A DNA stretch of 46,276 nt, taken from positions 1 to 46,276 of the forward strand of contig JAUIDE010000023.1 in assembly GCA_030429105.1 (NCBI GenBank), given 5' to 3'. This document shows positions 1-8,357 of the stretch, one piece after another. Numbering within the stretch: position 1 is the first letter of the stretch; each line of letters opens with the position of its first letter. The notes under the pieces were generated by a model. The model saw nothing but the letters and a program-made list of their open reading frames with translations, searched no databases and was not told where the DNA came from. Source of the stretch: Alphaproteobacteria bacterium (GTDB lineage Bacteria > Pseudomonadota > Alphaproteobacteria > Rhodobacterales > Rhodobacteraceae). Made by a program: the position numbers and the translations under genes.

Positions 1-505
1 CGTAGAAGGAGGATTTCATGCCGCCGGTGAGGAAGGTCTTCTCGCCGTCGATGACCCAATGGTTTCCGTCCCGCCGCGCGCGCGTCGCCATGTTCGCGAC
101 ATCCGATCCGCCGCCGGGTTCCGTGATGGCGAGGCTGGAGCCCTTCCGGCCCGAGAGCACGTCCGGCAGCACGCGGGCGCGGATCTCGTCCGTCCCGAGA
201 AGGGCGATGGGGGCGACCGAGATGGAGCGGCCGTTGACGGCGGCGCCGACGCCGCCCGCGCCGCATCTCGCGATTTCCTCCTGATAGGCGCAGCGCATGA
301 AGGCGTCGTCGAAGCCGAGCCCGCCCCAGCGCTCCTCGATCCCGAAACCCCAGACGCCGAGCGCGCCGAGCCGCTCGTGCAGGCTCCAGGGGACATCGCC
401 CGCCTCGTCCCACGCGTCTGCATGCGGCGTGATCTCGGCGGCGACGAAATCGGCCAGCGTCCGGCGCCAGGCCGCGCGCTCCTCGGTCTCGAACGGATTC
501 CTCAT
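1..505 (-). CDS. Acyl-CoA dehydrogenase, N-terminal part (cut by window edge)
   Basis: The reverse strand reads an open frame from ATG at 505 to the window edge, about 168 codons with no stop. It begins MRNPFETEERAAW and carries the helical N-terminal region of acyl-CoA dehydrogenases. This is followed by the family beta-domain signature around ITEPGGGSDVANM and then HWVIDGEKTFLTGG, the hallmark FAD-contact segment. The enzyme would oxidise an acyl-CoA to the enoyl-CoA and pass electrons to ETF. A GGGG purine run lies just upstream of the ATG and serves as ribosome binding site. The C-terminal half with the catalytic glutamate lies outside the window, so chain-length specificity cannot be judged. 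The gene is divergent from the PstB-like gene. The family call is secure; the substrate is unknown. Confidence 0.9.
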   Translation of the reverse strand, partial: MRNPFETEERAAWRRTLADFVAAEITPHADAWDEAGDVPWSLHERLGALGVWGFGIEERWGGLGFDDAFMRCAYQEEIARCGAGGVGAAVNGRSISVAPIALLGTDEIRARVLPDVLSGRKGSSLAITEPGGGSDVANMATRARRDGNHWVIDGEKTFLTGGMKSSFY

Positions 506-616
506 TTTCCCCCCGGTTTTGGCGGAGTGAAGCGGAGCGGGGACCTCGCGGCAAGGGGCCGGCGGCGTCGAAGGCCGGCGACGCAACGGAAACTTCACGA
601 AAGCGTCGCGGCCCGC

Positions 617-630
617 CTGATCTCGATCAA
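617..630 (+). promoter_or_regulatory. FNR/Dnr-type box candidate upstream of the PstB-like gene
   Basis: The sequence CTGATCTCGATCAA matches the FNR-family consensus TTGAT-N4-ATCAA at nine of ten defined positions. Its centre is about 64 bp upstream of the ATG at 688. That would place a class II start site near 665 and leave a leader of about 23 nt with the GGGAGG ribosome binding site. The geometry is like that of the better box before ccoG. No convincing -10 hexamer is visible, so this stays a candidate. Confidence 0.4.
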
Positions 631-687
631 CCGCGATTCCCGGAGCGGGCCCGAGACTGACGGCCTCAGCTTCAGGGAGGCGCGGCG

Positions 688-1503
688 ATGTTCGACAGGC
701 TGGAAACGGGACTGACCCATGCGGAGACACGGCACGATCCGGCGCGTCCGGTCGCTCTCTCCTGCCGGAACGTGGATTTCCGGTTCGGGGAGAAGCAGGT
801 GCTGTTCGACGTCTCGCTCGACATTCACAGGGGCGAGGTGACGGCCTTCGTCGGCCCTTCGGGCTGCGGCAAGACCACGCTGCTCAAATGCTTCAACCGG
901 ATGCATGACGAGACGCGCGGCGCAGCGATGACCGGCCGGATCTTGCTCGGCGGGGAGGACGTGAACGGCCCGGAGCAGGAGGCCTGCCGGCTTCGCAGCC
1001 GGTTCGGCTGGGTGGCGCAGCGGCCCAATCCGTTCGCGATGTCGATCCGGGACAACGTCGTCTGGGGCGCGCGCATCCACAATCTGGTCTACGGCCGGAA
1101 GGAGGAGGACGCGCTGGCGGAGCGGGTGCTGCGCGAGGTCGGCCTCTGGGACGAGGTGAAGGACCGGCTGGGCGCCTCCGGGCTCTCGCTCTCCGGCGGG
1201 CAGCAGCAGCGGCTCTGCATCGCCCGCGCGCTCGCCCTCTCGCCCGACATCCTGCTTATGGACGAGCCCTGCAGCTCGATCGACCCGATCGGCGCGGCGA
1301 AGATCGAGGAGATCATCCGCGGCTTCGGGGCGCGGGAGACGGTGGTCATCATCACCCACAACATGGAGCAGGCGGCGCGGCTGGCGCAAGAGATCGCCTT
1401 CTTCCACATGGGCCGGCTGGTGGAGGATCGCGACAGCGTGGAGTTCTTCACCCGGCCCGAAGCGCCCGAGGCGAAGGCGTGGCTTGCCGGTCGGTTCGGC
1501 TGA
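688..1503 (+). CDS. PstB-like phosphate ABC transporter ATP-binding protein (orphan)
   Basis: A 271-residue ABC ATPase. Walker A is GPSGCGKTT, the Q-loop region is AQRPNPFAMSIRDNV, the signature is LSGGQQQR, Walker B is ILLMDEP followed by CSSIDPIGAAKIEE, and the switch region is ITHNMEQAAR. The RPNPF and THNM segments and the C-terminal GRFG are typical of PstB, the ATPase that energises phosphate uptake through PstSCA. No pstS, pstC, pstA or phoU is present nearby. Instead an amidase and an HpxZ-like gene follow in the same direction after 62 bp. The ATG at 688 has GGGAGG seven bases upstream. The N-terminal extension of about 25 residues before the ABC domain is slightly longer than usual. 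It may serve a distant Pst permease or a related oxyanion or other transporter; the substrate is inferred from family resemblance only. Confidence 0.85.
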   Translation: MFDRLETGLTHAETRHDPARPVALSCRNVDFRFGEKQVLFDVSLDIHRGEVTAFVGPSGCGKTTLLKCFNRMHDETRGAAMTGRILLGGEDVNGPEQEACRLRSRFGWVAQRPNPFAMSIRDNVVWGARIHNLVYGRKEEDALAERVLREVGLWDEVKDRLGASGLSLSGGQQQRLCIARALALSPDILLMDEPCSSIDPIGAAKIEEIIRGFGARETVVIITHNMEQAARLAQEIAFFHMGRLVEDRDSVEFFTRPEAPEAKAWLAGRFG

Positions 1504-1565
1504 GAGGCGATTGACAGGCGCGGCCTTTCCGAAAAGGCTCCCCTCGGCGACGGCAGGGGGGCGGC

Positions 1566-2738
1566 ATGAGAGACGGGACGGATTTTCTCGCCCCCGGCGG
1601 CGCGCTCCGGATCGAGGGGCGCACTGGCGGGCCGCTCGACGGGTTGACCTTCGTCGCGAAGGACCTGTTCGACGTCGCCGGAACAGTGACGGGCTGCGGC
1701 AACCCGGATTGGGCGCGCACGCATGGACCGGCCGAGCGGCACGCCTTCGCCGTCTCCCGCCTGCTGGATGCGGGGGCGACTCTCGTCGGCAAGACAATCA
1801 CGGATGAGATATCGCTCGGCCTGCTCGGGGAGAACGCCTTCTACGGGACGCCGCTGAACCCGAGGGCGCCAGACCGCGTGCCCGGCGGCTCTTCATCCGG
1901 CTCCGCCTCCGCGGTGGCGCAGGGCGCGGCGGATGCGGGGATCGGGACGGATACGGGCGGCTCGGTGCGCGTCCCCGCCAGCTTCTGCGGGCTCTACGGC
2001 ATCCGCCCGACGCATGGCCGCCTGCCGCTCGACGGCATGGCGCCGCAGGCCCCTTCCTCCGACACGACCGGATGGTTAGCGCGGGACGCGGCGACCTTCG
2101 CCCGCGTCTCGGCGGCGATGTTCGTGGAAGGGGAGGCGCCGCTCCCGACACGGCTCGTGCTCCTGACGGATGCGTTCGGCTTCGCCGGGCCGGAGACGGA
2201 GGCGGCGCTCGCCCCGGCCGTGGCGCGGCTGGAACGGCTCCTCGGCCCGGCGGAGCGGGCGCTGCTTGCGCCGCAGGGCCTTTCCGTCTGGGGCCGGGCG
2301 CAGCGGACGCTTCAGATGGCGGAGGCCTGGGCGACGTTCCGCGACTGGGTGGAGCGGGAGGTTCCGGCGTTCTCCTACCTCGTCGCGCGCTCGCTAATGG
2401 CGGGGGCGACGATGCCGGCGGCGGAGCTGCCCTGGGCCGCCCTGATGCGGGACGAGGCGCGCGCCCGGCTCGCGCAGCTCACCGCGGGCGGCGCCGCGCT
2501 CCTCATGCCGACGACGCCGGGCCCGGCGCCGCTGAAGGGCCTGCCGCTGCCGGAGATGGACAGGGCGCGGGACCGGATCAATTGCCTCTGCGCCCATGGG
2601 GGCCTCGCCGGCCATCCGCAGGTCAGCCTGCCGCTTGGGGAGGCCGGGGGCGCGCCCGTCGGCCTCTCCCTCATCGGCGCGCGGGGGGCCGACATGAGCC
2701 TCGTCGCCCTCGCCGCCGCGCTGGAGAAAGCCGCATGA
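1566..2738 (+). CDS. Amidase (amidase signature family)
   Basis: A 390-residue member of the amidase signature family, which hydrolyses carboxamides with a Ser-cisSer-Lys triad. The Lys lies in FVAKDLF (about residue 34). The serine-rich signature GGSSSGSASAVAQGAADAGIG is followed by TDTGGSVRVPASFCGLYG, containing the cis-Ser and nucleophile Ser. The length is shorter than many family members (about 450-500 residues) but the catalytic core is complete. The stop overlaps the start of the HpxZ/AtzH-like gene (ATGA), so the two are translationally coupled. The same pairing occurs in oxalurate/ureide (hpx) and cyanuric acid (AtzE-AtzH) loci, suggesting a ureide or carboxylated urea substrate. The exact substrate cannot be read from sequence, and neither a GatC/AtzG-like small subunit nor other purine-catabolism genes are seen here. 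Confidence 0.85.
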   Translation: MRDGTDFLAPGGALRIEGRTGGPLDGLTFVAKDLFDVAGTVTGCGNPDWARTHGPAERHAFAVSRLLDAGATLVGKTITDEISLGLLGENAFYGTPLNPRAPDRVPGGSSSGSASAVAQGAADAGIGTDTGGSVRVPASFCGLYGIRPTHGRLPLDGMAPQAPSSDTTGWLARDAATFARVSAAMFVEGEAPLPTRLVLLTDAFGFAGPETEAALAPAVARLERLLGPAERALLAPQGLSVWGRAQRTLQMAEAWATFRDWVEREVPAFSYLVARSLMAGATMPAAELPWAALMRDEARARLAQLTAGGAALLMPTTPGPAPLKGLPLPEMDRARDRINCLCAHGGLAGHPQVSLPLGEAGGAPVGLSLIGARGADMSLVALAAALEKAA

Positions 2739-3142
2739 CCGAACCCGACCGCACGCCCAACATCCCCGATGTGGTGGCGGAGGTCCGCGCGCTCTTCGAG
2801 CGCTACGAGACCGCGCTGGAGACGAAGGACGTGGAGGTGCTGGACGACACGTTCTGGCGGAGCCCGTATACGATCCGGTACGCGCTGCACGAGAACGGCT
2901 ACGGCTTCGACGAGATTCACGCGCATCGCGTGCGCCGGCCGCCGGGGCCCGGGATCAAGGAGCGGCGCATCCGGCTCGAAATCCTCACGCTCGGGCGGGA
3001 TTTCGCGACCGTGAACCTCGAGTTCAAGGTGCGGGGAAAGGAGCTTGTTGGCCGGCAGAGCCAGACCTGGGTGCGCTTCCCCGATCTTGGCTGGAAAGTG
3101 GTCGCCGCCCATGTCTCCACGGTCGGCGACCCTCTCTGGTGA
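2735..3142 (+). CDS. HpxZ/AtzH-like protein (DUF3225, SnoaL-like fold)
   Basis: A 135-residue protein starting MTEPDRTPNIPDVVAEV. It contains the family segments FERYETALETKDVEVLDDTFW, the pattern around RYALHENGYGFDEIHAHR, and WVRFPDLGWKVVAAHVS. This matches the small NTF2/SnoaL-like family annotated as HpxZ (oxalurate catabolism) or AtzH-like (cyanuric acid pathway). In both settings it sits beside an amidase, as here. The ATG overlaps the amidase stop by four bases. It probably acts with the amidase on the same ureide or carboxyurea-type compound. The family assignment is good; its catalytic role in this organism is inferred. Confidence 0.8.
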   Translation: MTEPDRTPNIPDVVAEVRALFERYETALETKDVEVLDDTFWRSPYTIRYALHENGYGFDEIHAHRVRRPPGPGIKERRIRLEILTLGRDFATVNLEFKVRGKELVGRQSQTWVRFPDLGWKVVAAHVSTVGDPLW

Positions 3143-3165
3143 GGGGCCTCAGTTCACGAGGCCCC
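3143..3165. terminator. Bidirectional hairpin terminator between convergent genes
   Basis: A perfect 8-bp GC stem (GGGGCCTC / GAGGCCCC) with a 7-nt loop starts directly after the HpxZ-like stop codon. It overlaps the last codons and stop of the convergent binding-protein gene. ATTT follows on the plus side. It could end transcription from both directions; there is no long T-run. Confidence 0.6.
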
Positions 3166-3925
3166 ATTTGGCGCCGGTCTCGTCGAAGAAGCCGGAGAGC
3201 TTCTTCAGCTTGACCCAGTTGTTGACGTAGTTGATCCAGACCTGATCGCCCTGCGGAAGGATCATTGCGATGGGGGAGGGCGCGCGCGCCTCGGCCCCGG
3301 CGATGCGGACGACGCCGAATTTCTCGGTGAGCGTCGAGCCCTCGATGTTCGAGGTGATGAAGACATCGGCGCGCCCGGCCAGCACTTCCTGGAAGCCGCG
3401 GGCCGGCGCTTCGACCACGGTGATCTCCGCATTCGGGAACCACGCCTTCGACTGCGCCTCGAAGGTCGTGCCGAGCTCGGTCGCCACCTTCACGCCGGGC
3501 TGGTTGATCGAGTCCCACCCGTCGAACTTGCCGGCGTTTTCCGGCATCGCGAAGGGATAGATCTCCACCTGCACATAGCTCTCGGAGAAGCCGGCGACCT
3601 TCATCCGCGCCGGGCTGATCGAGGCGGAGCCGGTGATGTGATAGGCGCCGGCGGTCACGCCGTTCACCAGCGTCTTCCAGTCCGTCGGCACGAATTCGAG
3701 CGTGACGCCGAGATCCTTGGCCAGCTCCGTCATCACGTCGACGTCGTAGCCCTTGTAGCTGTTCGTCGCCGGGTCGCGTACGGACATCGGGTTCCAGTCC
3801 CCCGTTGTTCCGACCTTCAGGACGCCGCCGTCAAGAATCTCGTTGAGGGCGGACTGGGCGAGCGCCGGGGGCGCCGAAATGAACGAAAGCGCGACCGCGA
3901 TGGCCGTGATCGGAAAGAGCTTCAT
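3149..3925 (-). CDS. Amino-acid-type ABC transporter substrate-binding protein (family 3)
   Basis: A 258-residue periplasmic binding protein. Residues 1-23 form a signal peptide ending PPALAQ. The mature part starts LNEILDGGVLKVGTTGDWNP, followed by YKGYDVDVMTELAKDLGV, the usual opening of family 3 solute-binding proteins. The LKVGTTGD and INQPGVKV segments resemble the cyclohexadienyl-dehydratase-like (PheC) branch, so an enzymatic relative is a possible alternative. It is divergent from an ATPase, permease and flavin oxidase (4081-6661), which are its likely partners because the permease operon lacks its own binding protein. A GGGAG ribosome binding site precedes the ATG. The ligand is probably a polar or cyclic amino acid or amine acid, which is inference. 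Confidence 0.85.
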   Translation of the reverse strand: MKLFPITAIAVALSFISAPPALAQSALNEILDGGVLKVGTTGDWNPMSVRDPATNSYKGYDVDVMTELAKDLGVTLEFVPTDWKTLVNGVTAGAYHITGSASISPARMKVAGFSESYVQVEIYPFAMPENAGKFDGWDSINQPGVKVATELGTTFEAQSKAWFPNAEITVVEAPARGFQEVLAGRADVFITSNIEGSTLTEKFGVVRIAGAEARAPSPIAMILPQGDQVWINYVNNWVKLKKLSGFFDETGAKWGLVN

Positions 3926-4080
3926 GTGACGGACTCCCTGAAGCGCCCGAGCGGGCGCGGATTGACTGACCGCGACCTAGGGCGCGGCGGCGCGAAGGCG
4001 ATTAAAACCTGTCCTTCGGGACTGTTCCATCGCGAAGTTCCGGCCTAGCGTGCTCGTGAGCGAAGCGGGCGGGGCGAGAG

Positions 4081-4824
4081 ATGGCGAGAGACGGCGCGGC
4101 GCCCGCGATCCTGATGCAGGGCGTCGAGAAATGGTTCGGGGAGTTCCATGTCCTCAAGGGCGTGGACCTGCGCGTGGAGCGCGGGGAGAGGGTGGTGATC
4201 TGCGGCCCCTCGGGCTCTGGAAAGTCCACCGTCGTGCGCTGCATCAACCGGCTGGAGCGCCATGAGAAGGGGCGCATCCTCATCGACGGGGCCGAGGTGA
4301 CGGGGGACGGATCGGCGCTCCGCGGCGAGGTCGGCATGGTCTTCCAGCAGTTCAACCTCTTCCCGCATCTGACCGTCATGCAGAACCTCACGCTCGGGCC
4401 GATGAAGGCGCGCGGCCTTTCGCGCGCGGAGGCGGAGGCGCGGGCGATGCGCTATCTTGAGCGCGTGCGCATCCCGGAACAGGCGATGAAGCGGCCCGGC
4501 CAGCTTTCCGGCGGGCAGCAGCAGCGCGTCGCCATCGCACGCTCGCTCTGCATGGAGCCGAAGATCATGCTCTTCGACGAGCCGACCTCCGCGCTCGACC
4601 CCGAGATGATCGCGGAGGTGCTGGACGTGATGGTGAGCCTCGCGGAGGAGGGGATGACGATGGTCGTCGTCACGCACGAGATGGGCTTCGCCCGGAAGGT
4701 GGCGGACAAGATGGTGTTCATGGACGGCGGCGAAATCGTCGAGAGCGGGCCGCCGGACGAATTCTTCGCCGCGCCGAAATCGGCCCGCTGCCGCGACTTT
4801 CTCGCCCGGATCCTCGCGCATTGA
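4081..4824 (+). CDS. Amino acid ABC transporter ATP-binding protein (GlnQ/HisP type)
   Basis: A 247-residue ABC ATPase of the polar amino acid family. Walker A is GPSGSGKST, the Q-loop is [17 protein letters not shown], the signature is [13 protein letters not shown], Walker B is [15 protein letters not shown], and the switch is [26 protein letters not shown] is characteristic of GlnQ/HisP/ArtP proteins. Its stop overlaps the TTG start of the permease, so the two are coupled. It is the first gene of a three-gene plus-strand operon ending in a flavin oxidase, and is divergent from the binding protein at 3149-3925. Confidence 0.93.
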   Translation: MARDGAAPAILMQGVEKWFGEFHVLKGVDLRVERGERVVICGPSGSGKSTVVRCINRLERHEKGRILIDGAEVTGDGSALRGEVGMVFQQFNLFPHLTVMQNLTLGPMKARGLSRAEAEARAMRYLERVRIPEQAMKRPGQLSGGQQQRVAIARSLCMEPKIMLFDEPTSALDPEMIAEVLDVMVSLAEEGMTMVVVTHEMGFARKVADKMVFMDGGEIVESGPPDEFFAAPKSARCRDFLARILAH

Positions 4825-5585
4825 GCGGGCGGCTGATCTTCGCCGCGCTCGCGGCCCTCTTGCTCTCGGGCTGCGCCTCAGGCGCCGCGTGGGGCTGGTA
4901 TGTGATCGATCCGACGACGGCGCAGGGGCAGACGAACATCAGGTTCCTGATCGGCGGATTCTGGACGACGATTTCCATGTCGCTCCTCGCGATCCTGATC
5001 TCCGCCTCGCTCGGCCTCCTGATCGCGCTGCCGGCGCTTTCGGAGCGGCGGGGATGGCGGATCGTGAATCGGGTCTATGTCGAGTTCGTCCGGTCGATCC
5101 CTTTGCTCCCAATGCTTTTCTGGGTGTTCTACGGTTTGCCGCTTCTCTTCCGGGCGATGGGCGTTCCGATCACGGTCGATCCGTTCTGGGGCGCGGTCAT
5201 CACCCTCGCCGTTTCCGACAGCGCCTTCACGGCGGAGATCTATCGCGGCGGCATCCAGTCCATCGCCAAGGGGCAGGCGGAGGCGGCGCAGACGGTCGGC
5301 CTCTCCCGCGCCCAGACCATGCGCTACGTGATCCTGCCGCAGGCGATCCGGCGCATCCTGCCGCCGCTCGCCAACCAGTTCATCTACATCGTGAAGATGA
5401 GCGCCTTCGCCTCCGTCATCGGCGTGCAGGAGCTGACGCGGCGGGCGAACGAGCTGGCTGTGACGGAATACCGGCCGCTGGAGCTCTACACGTTTCTCAT
5501 TCTCGAATATCTGGTGCTCGTCCTCGTCATCTCCGCCTTCGTGCGTTGGCTGGAGCGGCGGATGGGTTCGGACGAAAGGGGCTGA
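4821..5585 (+). CDS. Amino acid ABC transporter permease (HisM/GlnP type)
   Basis: A 254-residue inner-membrane protein with about five to six hydrophobic segments. The His/Glu/Gln/Arg/opine permease features are [16 protein letters not shown] near the start, [15 protein letters not shown], and the EAA cytoplasmic loop [20 protein letters not shown], which contacts the ATPase. The start is TTG at 4821, overlapping the ATPase stop; no other start fits. The first membrane segment contains LLLSGCASG, which resembles a lipobox but more likely is just the first helix. Only one permease is encoded, so it probably forms a homodimer. The flavin oxidase begins three bases after its stop. Confidence 0.9.
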   Translation: MSGRLIFAALAALLLSGCASGAAWGWYVIDPTTAQGQTNIRFLIGGFWTTISMSLLAILISASLGLLIALPALSERRGWRIVNRVYVEFVRSIPLLPMLFWVFYGLPLLFRAMGVPITVDPFWGAVITLAVSDSAFTAEIYRGGIQSIAKGQAEAAQTVGLSRAQTMRYVILPQAIRRILPPLANQFIYIVKMSAFASVIGVQELTRRANELAVTEYRPLELYTFLILEYLVLVLVISAFVRWLERRMGSDERG

Positions 5586-5587
5586 CG

Positions 5588-6661
5588 ATGCGGGTCATCG
5601 TGATCGGGGCGGGGATCATCGGCGCGGCCTTCGCTCATGCGCTCGCGCGGAAGGGCGCGGCGGTGACGGTGATCGAGGCGGCGCGGCCGGCGGGCGGGGC
5701 GACGGCGAAATCCTTCGGCTGGATCAACGCGAACTATGTGCAGACGCCGGCCTATCTCCGGCTTCGGCTCGATGCGCTCGAAGCCTGGCGACGGGCGGCG
5801 CCCGTCATTGGCCCGGCGCTCCGATGGGGCGGCTCGCTCGCCTGGGAGGCGGGCGGCGCGGAGCTGGAGGCGCAGGCTGCCGGGATCGCCGCCGCCGGGC
5901 ACGAGGCGCGGCTGATCGGTCGGTCGGAGTTCGTCCGGCTGGAGCCGGACGTGGCGGACCCGCCCGATCTCTGCCTTCATTGCCCGACCGAGGGCGCGGC
6001 GGACCCGGTAGCGGCGACGGAGGCGCTGCTTGCCGCAGCCGTCTCGCTCGGCGCGGAGCGGCTGGTGGGGTGCCGGGCCTCCGGGTTCCTGACGGAAGGC
6101 GGGCGGATCGCCGGGGTGGAGACGGATTTCGGGCCGCTCCCGGCCGACCGCGTGGTGGTCGCAGCCGGCGTCGGCTCCGAGGCGCTGCTGGCGCAGGCGG
6201 GAGTGCGGTTGCCGATGGAGAACCGGGTCGGCCTGATCCTCCACACCCGCCCGCTGCGGCCCGTCCTCCGGCATCTCGTGCTGACGCCAGAGATCCATTT
6301 CCGACAGGAGGCGGACGGGCGGATCGTCGCGGGCGAGCTCTACAGCGGCGGCGGCGCGCATGAGGGCATGATCGACCGCGAGCCGCGGGCGCTCGCCGCC
6401 CTGATGCTGGAGACCTTGCGGCGGCGGCTGCCCGGCGTCGCGGGGATCGAGCCGGGGGCGGTGATGCTCGGCCTCCGGCCGACGCCGGCGGACGGATTGC
6501 CGATCCTCGGCCCGGCGCGGTGGGCGGAAGGGCTCTATCTCGCGACGACCCACAGCGGCGTCACGCTCGCCCCGCTTCTCGGGGAGATCGGCGCGGCGGA
6601 GATCGTGGACGGGGAGGAGGATGCGCGGCTCGCGCCCTTCCGGCTCGCGCGGTTCAACTGA
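5588..6661 (+). CDS. FAD-dependent oxidoreductase of the DAO/DadA family
   Basis: A 357-residue protein. The Rossmann FAD motif VIGAGIIGAAFAHAL is at the N-terminus, followed by the FAD-contact region GGATAKSFGWINANY. The C-terminal GLRPTPADGLPILGP and LYLATTHSGVTLAP segments are typical of the D-amino-acid-oxidase/glycine-oxidase/DadA superfamily. Such enzymes oxidise the C-N bond of amino acids or secondary amines, giving an imine that hydrolyses to a keto acid or aldehyde. It follows the ABC permease by two bases, so it probably oxidises the compound that transporter imports. D-amino acid, N-methyl amino acid and proline-like substrates are all possible. No signal peptide is seen, so it is cytoplasmic. 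Confidence 0.85.
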   Translation: MRVIVIGAGIIGAAFAHALARKGAAVTVIEAARPAGGATAKSFGWINANYVQTPAYLRLRLDALEAWRRAAPVIGPALRWGGSLAWEAGGAELEAQAAGIAAAGHEARLIGRSEFVRLEPDVADPPDLCLHCPTEGAADPVAATEALLAAAVSLGAERLVGCRASGFLTEGGRIAGVETDFGPLPADRVVVAAGVGSEALLAQAGVRLPMENRVGLILHTRPLRPVLRHLVLTPEIHFRQEADGRIVAGELYSGGGAHEGMIDREPRALAALMLETLRRRLPGVAGIEPGAVMLGLRPTPADGLPILGPARWAEGLYLATTHSGVTLAPLLGEIGAAEIVDGEEDARLAPFRLARFN

Positions 6662-6664
6662 GTT

Positions 6665-7504
6665 TCAGCGGATGAATTGCGGACGGAAGCGGAACTTCGC
6701 CCGGGCCTCCCGCGGCAGATGCCGGTTGAGCCGCGCGCCGACGAGGCCGAAGGCGAGGATCAGGAGCACGGTTCCCGCTACGAAATAGGCCGCAACGATG
6801 GGATAGGCGACGAAAGGGTTGAAAGTCGCCTCCGCGAAATATGCGGCGTAGTAAAGAGCGTCCCCCTGCTGCCGCCAGGCGGGGAAGCTCGAGAAGAAGA
6901 CAAGCGCGGTGGCGTGGAAGAGGAAGATCGCCTCGTTCGTGTAGCTCGGCCAGGCAAGGCGCAGCATGGTCGGGAAGACGATGCGGCGGAACTTCCGGAA
7001 GCCGGTCATGCCGACGGAATCCGCCGCCTCCAGCTCCCCCCGCGGCACGGCGCGGAGCGCGCCGTGGAAAATCTCCGCCGTGTAGGCCGAGGTGTTGAGG
7101 AAGAGCACGATCAGCGCGCCAAGCCAGGCGCGGGTCAGCCATCCCGTCTCCGCATTCATCACGACGAAGCCGAGATCGAGCGTCACGCCGACCTTGGGCA
7201 GGAGCACGAAGCTCTCATAGGCGAAGAAGAACTGGATGAAGAGCGGCGTTCCGCGGAAGAAATAGACGAAGCCCTGCGCCGGCAGCGCGGCGAGCGGCGA
7301 AGCGCTCGCCTTGCCGAGAGCGAGAAGGACGGCGAAGCCGAAGCCGAGGAGAAGCGCCAGCCCGGCGAAATAGAGGTTCCAGATCATTCCGGAGCCGATC
7401 AGGACGACCTGCTCGCATAGCGTGATTTCCGAGCGGGGGAGCAGCCTCTCCCCGATCCCGATCGCGCGGAGGCCATAGGCCTGGAGCGCCTCCGCGCAGC
7501 TCAC
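6665..7504 (-). CDS. Amino acid ABC transporter permease, second subunit
   Basis: A 279-residue integral membrane protein starting at GTG 7504, which overlaps the stop of the upstream permease (GTGA). A longer frame upstream is only the shadow of that permease. It has hydrophobic segments and the conserved FFRGTPLFIQFFFAYE, TSAYTAEIFHGALRAVPRGE and EAADSVGMTGFRKFRRIVFP segments (EAA loop). These are typical of HisM/ArtM-type permeases. Together with 7501-8355 it forms the heterodimeric channel of the transporter whose binding protein and ATPase are at 8393-9919. The C-terminus is convergent with the flavin oxidase gene, three bases apart. Confidence 0.9.
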   Translation of the reverse strand: MSCAEALQAYGLRAIGIGERLLPRSEITLCEQVVLIGSGMIWNLYFAGLALLLGFGFAVLLALGKASASPLAALPAQGFVYFFRGTPLFIQFFFAYESFVLLPKVGVTLDLGFVVMNAETGWLTRAWLGALIVLFLNTSAYTAEIFHGALRAVPRGELEAADSVGMTGFRKFRRIVFPTMLRLAWPSYTNEAIFLFHATALVFFSSFPAWRQQGDALYYAAYFAEATFNPFVAYPIVAAYFVAGTVLLILAFGLVGARLNRHLPREARAKFRFRPQFIR

Positions 7505-8355
7505 CGCGCGCCCGCCATGCCGCGGGAGGCGCGGGCCGTGAGCCGCTCGAAACCGATCTGGCTCACCCAGGTCAGCAGCAGGTAGAAGATCATCAGCGCG
7601 CCGAAATACCAGAGCCGCCAGTCGGGATGCGGATAGTCGAAGGCCTGCGTCTTCATGCCCCCGAGCTCCCGCGCCCAGTAGACGATGTCCTCGATCCCGA
7701 GGAGGAAGAGGAGCGGCGTCGCCTTCACCAGGATCATCCAGAGGTTGGAGAGGCCCGGCAGGGCGTAGACCCACATCTGCGGCAGGACGATGCGGCGGCG
7801 GATCTGGCCCGGAGACATGCCGACGGCCTCCGCCGCCTCGACTTGTCCCTTCGGCACGGCGCGGAGCGCGCCGTCGATCACGTTCGCAGCGAAGGCGCCG
7901 AAGACGATGGCGTAGGCGACGACGGCGAGCGCGAAGCCGTAGAGGTCATGCACGAAGGCCGAAGCGGTGGAGAGCGGCGCCTTCGCCGCCGGGCAGACGA
8001 CGAAATCGTTGCCGACCCAGACCGGCCCGACCATGTCCGGGCAGAGGACGCGGTGGCGGAGATATTCGATCCCCTGGTCGAGCGCGATGGGCACGAAGAG
8101 GAAGAACACGATGTCCGGCACGCCGCGCACCATCGTGGTGTAGAGCGCGCCCAGCCAGCGGACCGGGGCAAGGCGGGCGCGCTTCGCGAAGGCGCCGGCG
8201 AGGCCGAAGGCCATGATGAAGGGCACGGTGACGGCGAGGAGCCCCAGAACGGTCAGGAAGCTCCAGTAGAAATTCATGTGCTTCGGCGTCGTCAGATAGC
8301 AGAGCATCCACGCCGCGCCCTCCAGCGCAGCGGGATCCGAGCAATCGCCGATCAT
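7501..8355 (-). CDS. Amino acid ABC transporter permease, first subunit
   Basis: A 284-residue membrane protein. A hydrophobic helix (FLTVLGLLAVTVPFIMAFGLA) lies near residue 35. The family segments are YTTMVRGVPDIVFFLF, IDGALRAVPKGQVEAAEAVG and PGQIRRRIVLPQMWVYALPG (EAA loop). The region between helices, about residues 90-125, is longer than in typical ArtQ/HisQ proteins and contains two cysteines (VLCPDM and VVCPAA), possibly a periplasmic loop. It partners with 6665-7504. Its ribosome binding site GGGGG is buried in the stem of the hairpin at 8358-8382, two bases before the ATG, which should lower its translation relative to the binding protein. Confidence 0.9.
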   Translation of the reverse strand: MIGDCSDPAALEGAAWMLCYLTTPKHMNFYWSFLTVLGLLAVTVPFIMAFGLAGAFAKRARLAPVRWLGALYTTMVRGVPDIVFFLFVPIALDQGIEYLRHRVLCPDMVGPVWVGNDFVVCPAAKAPLSTASAFVHDLYGFALAVVAYAIVFGAFAANVIDGALRAVPKGQVEAAEAVGMSPGQIRRRIVLPQMWVYALPGLSNLWMILVKATPLLFLLGIEDIVYWARELGGMKTQAFDYPHPDWRLWYFGALMIFYLLLTWVSQIGFERLTARASRGMAGAR

Positions 8356-8357
8356 GC

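Noticed and set aside
4821-4883. Lipobox-like LLLSGCASG at the permease N-terminus
   Set aside because: The protein is a polytopic permease and the segment is its first helix; a lipoprotein signal is unlikely.
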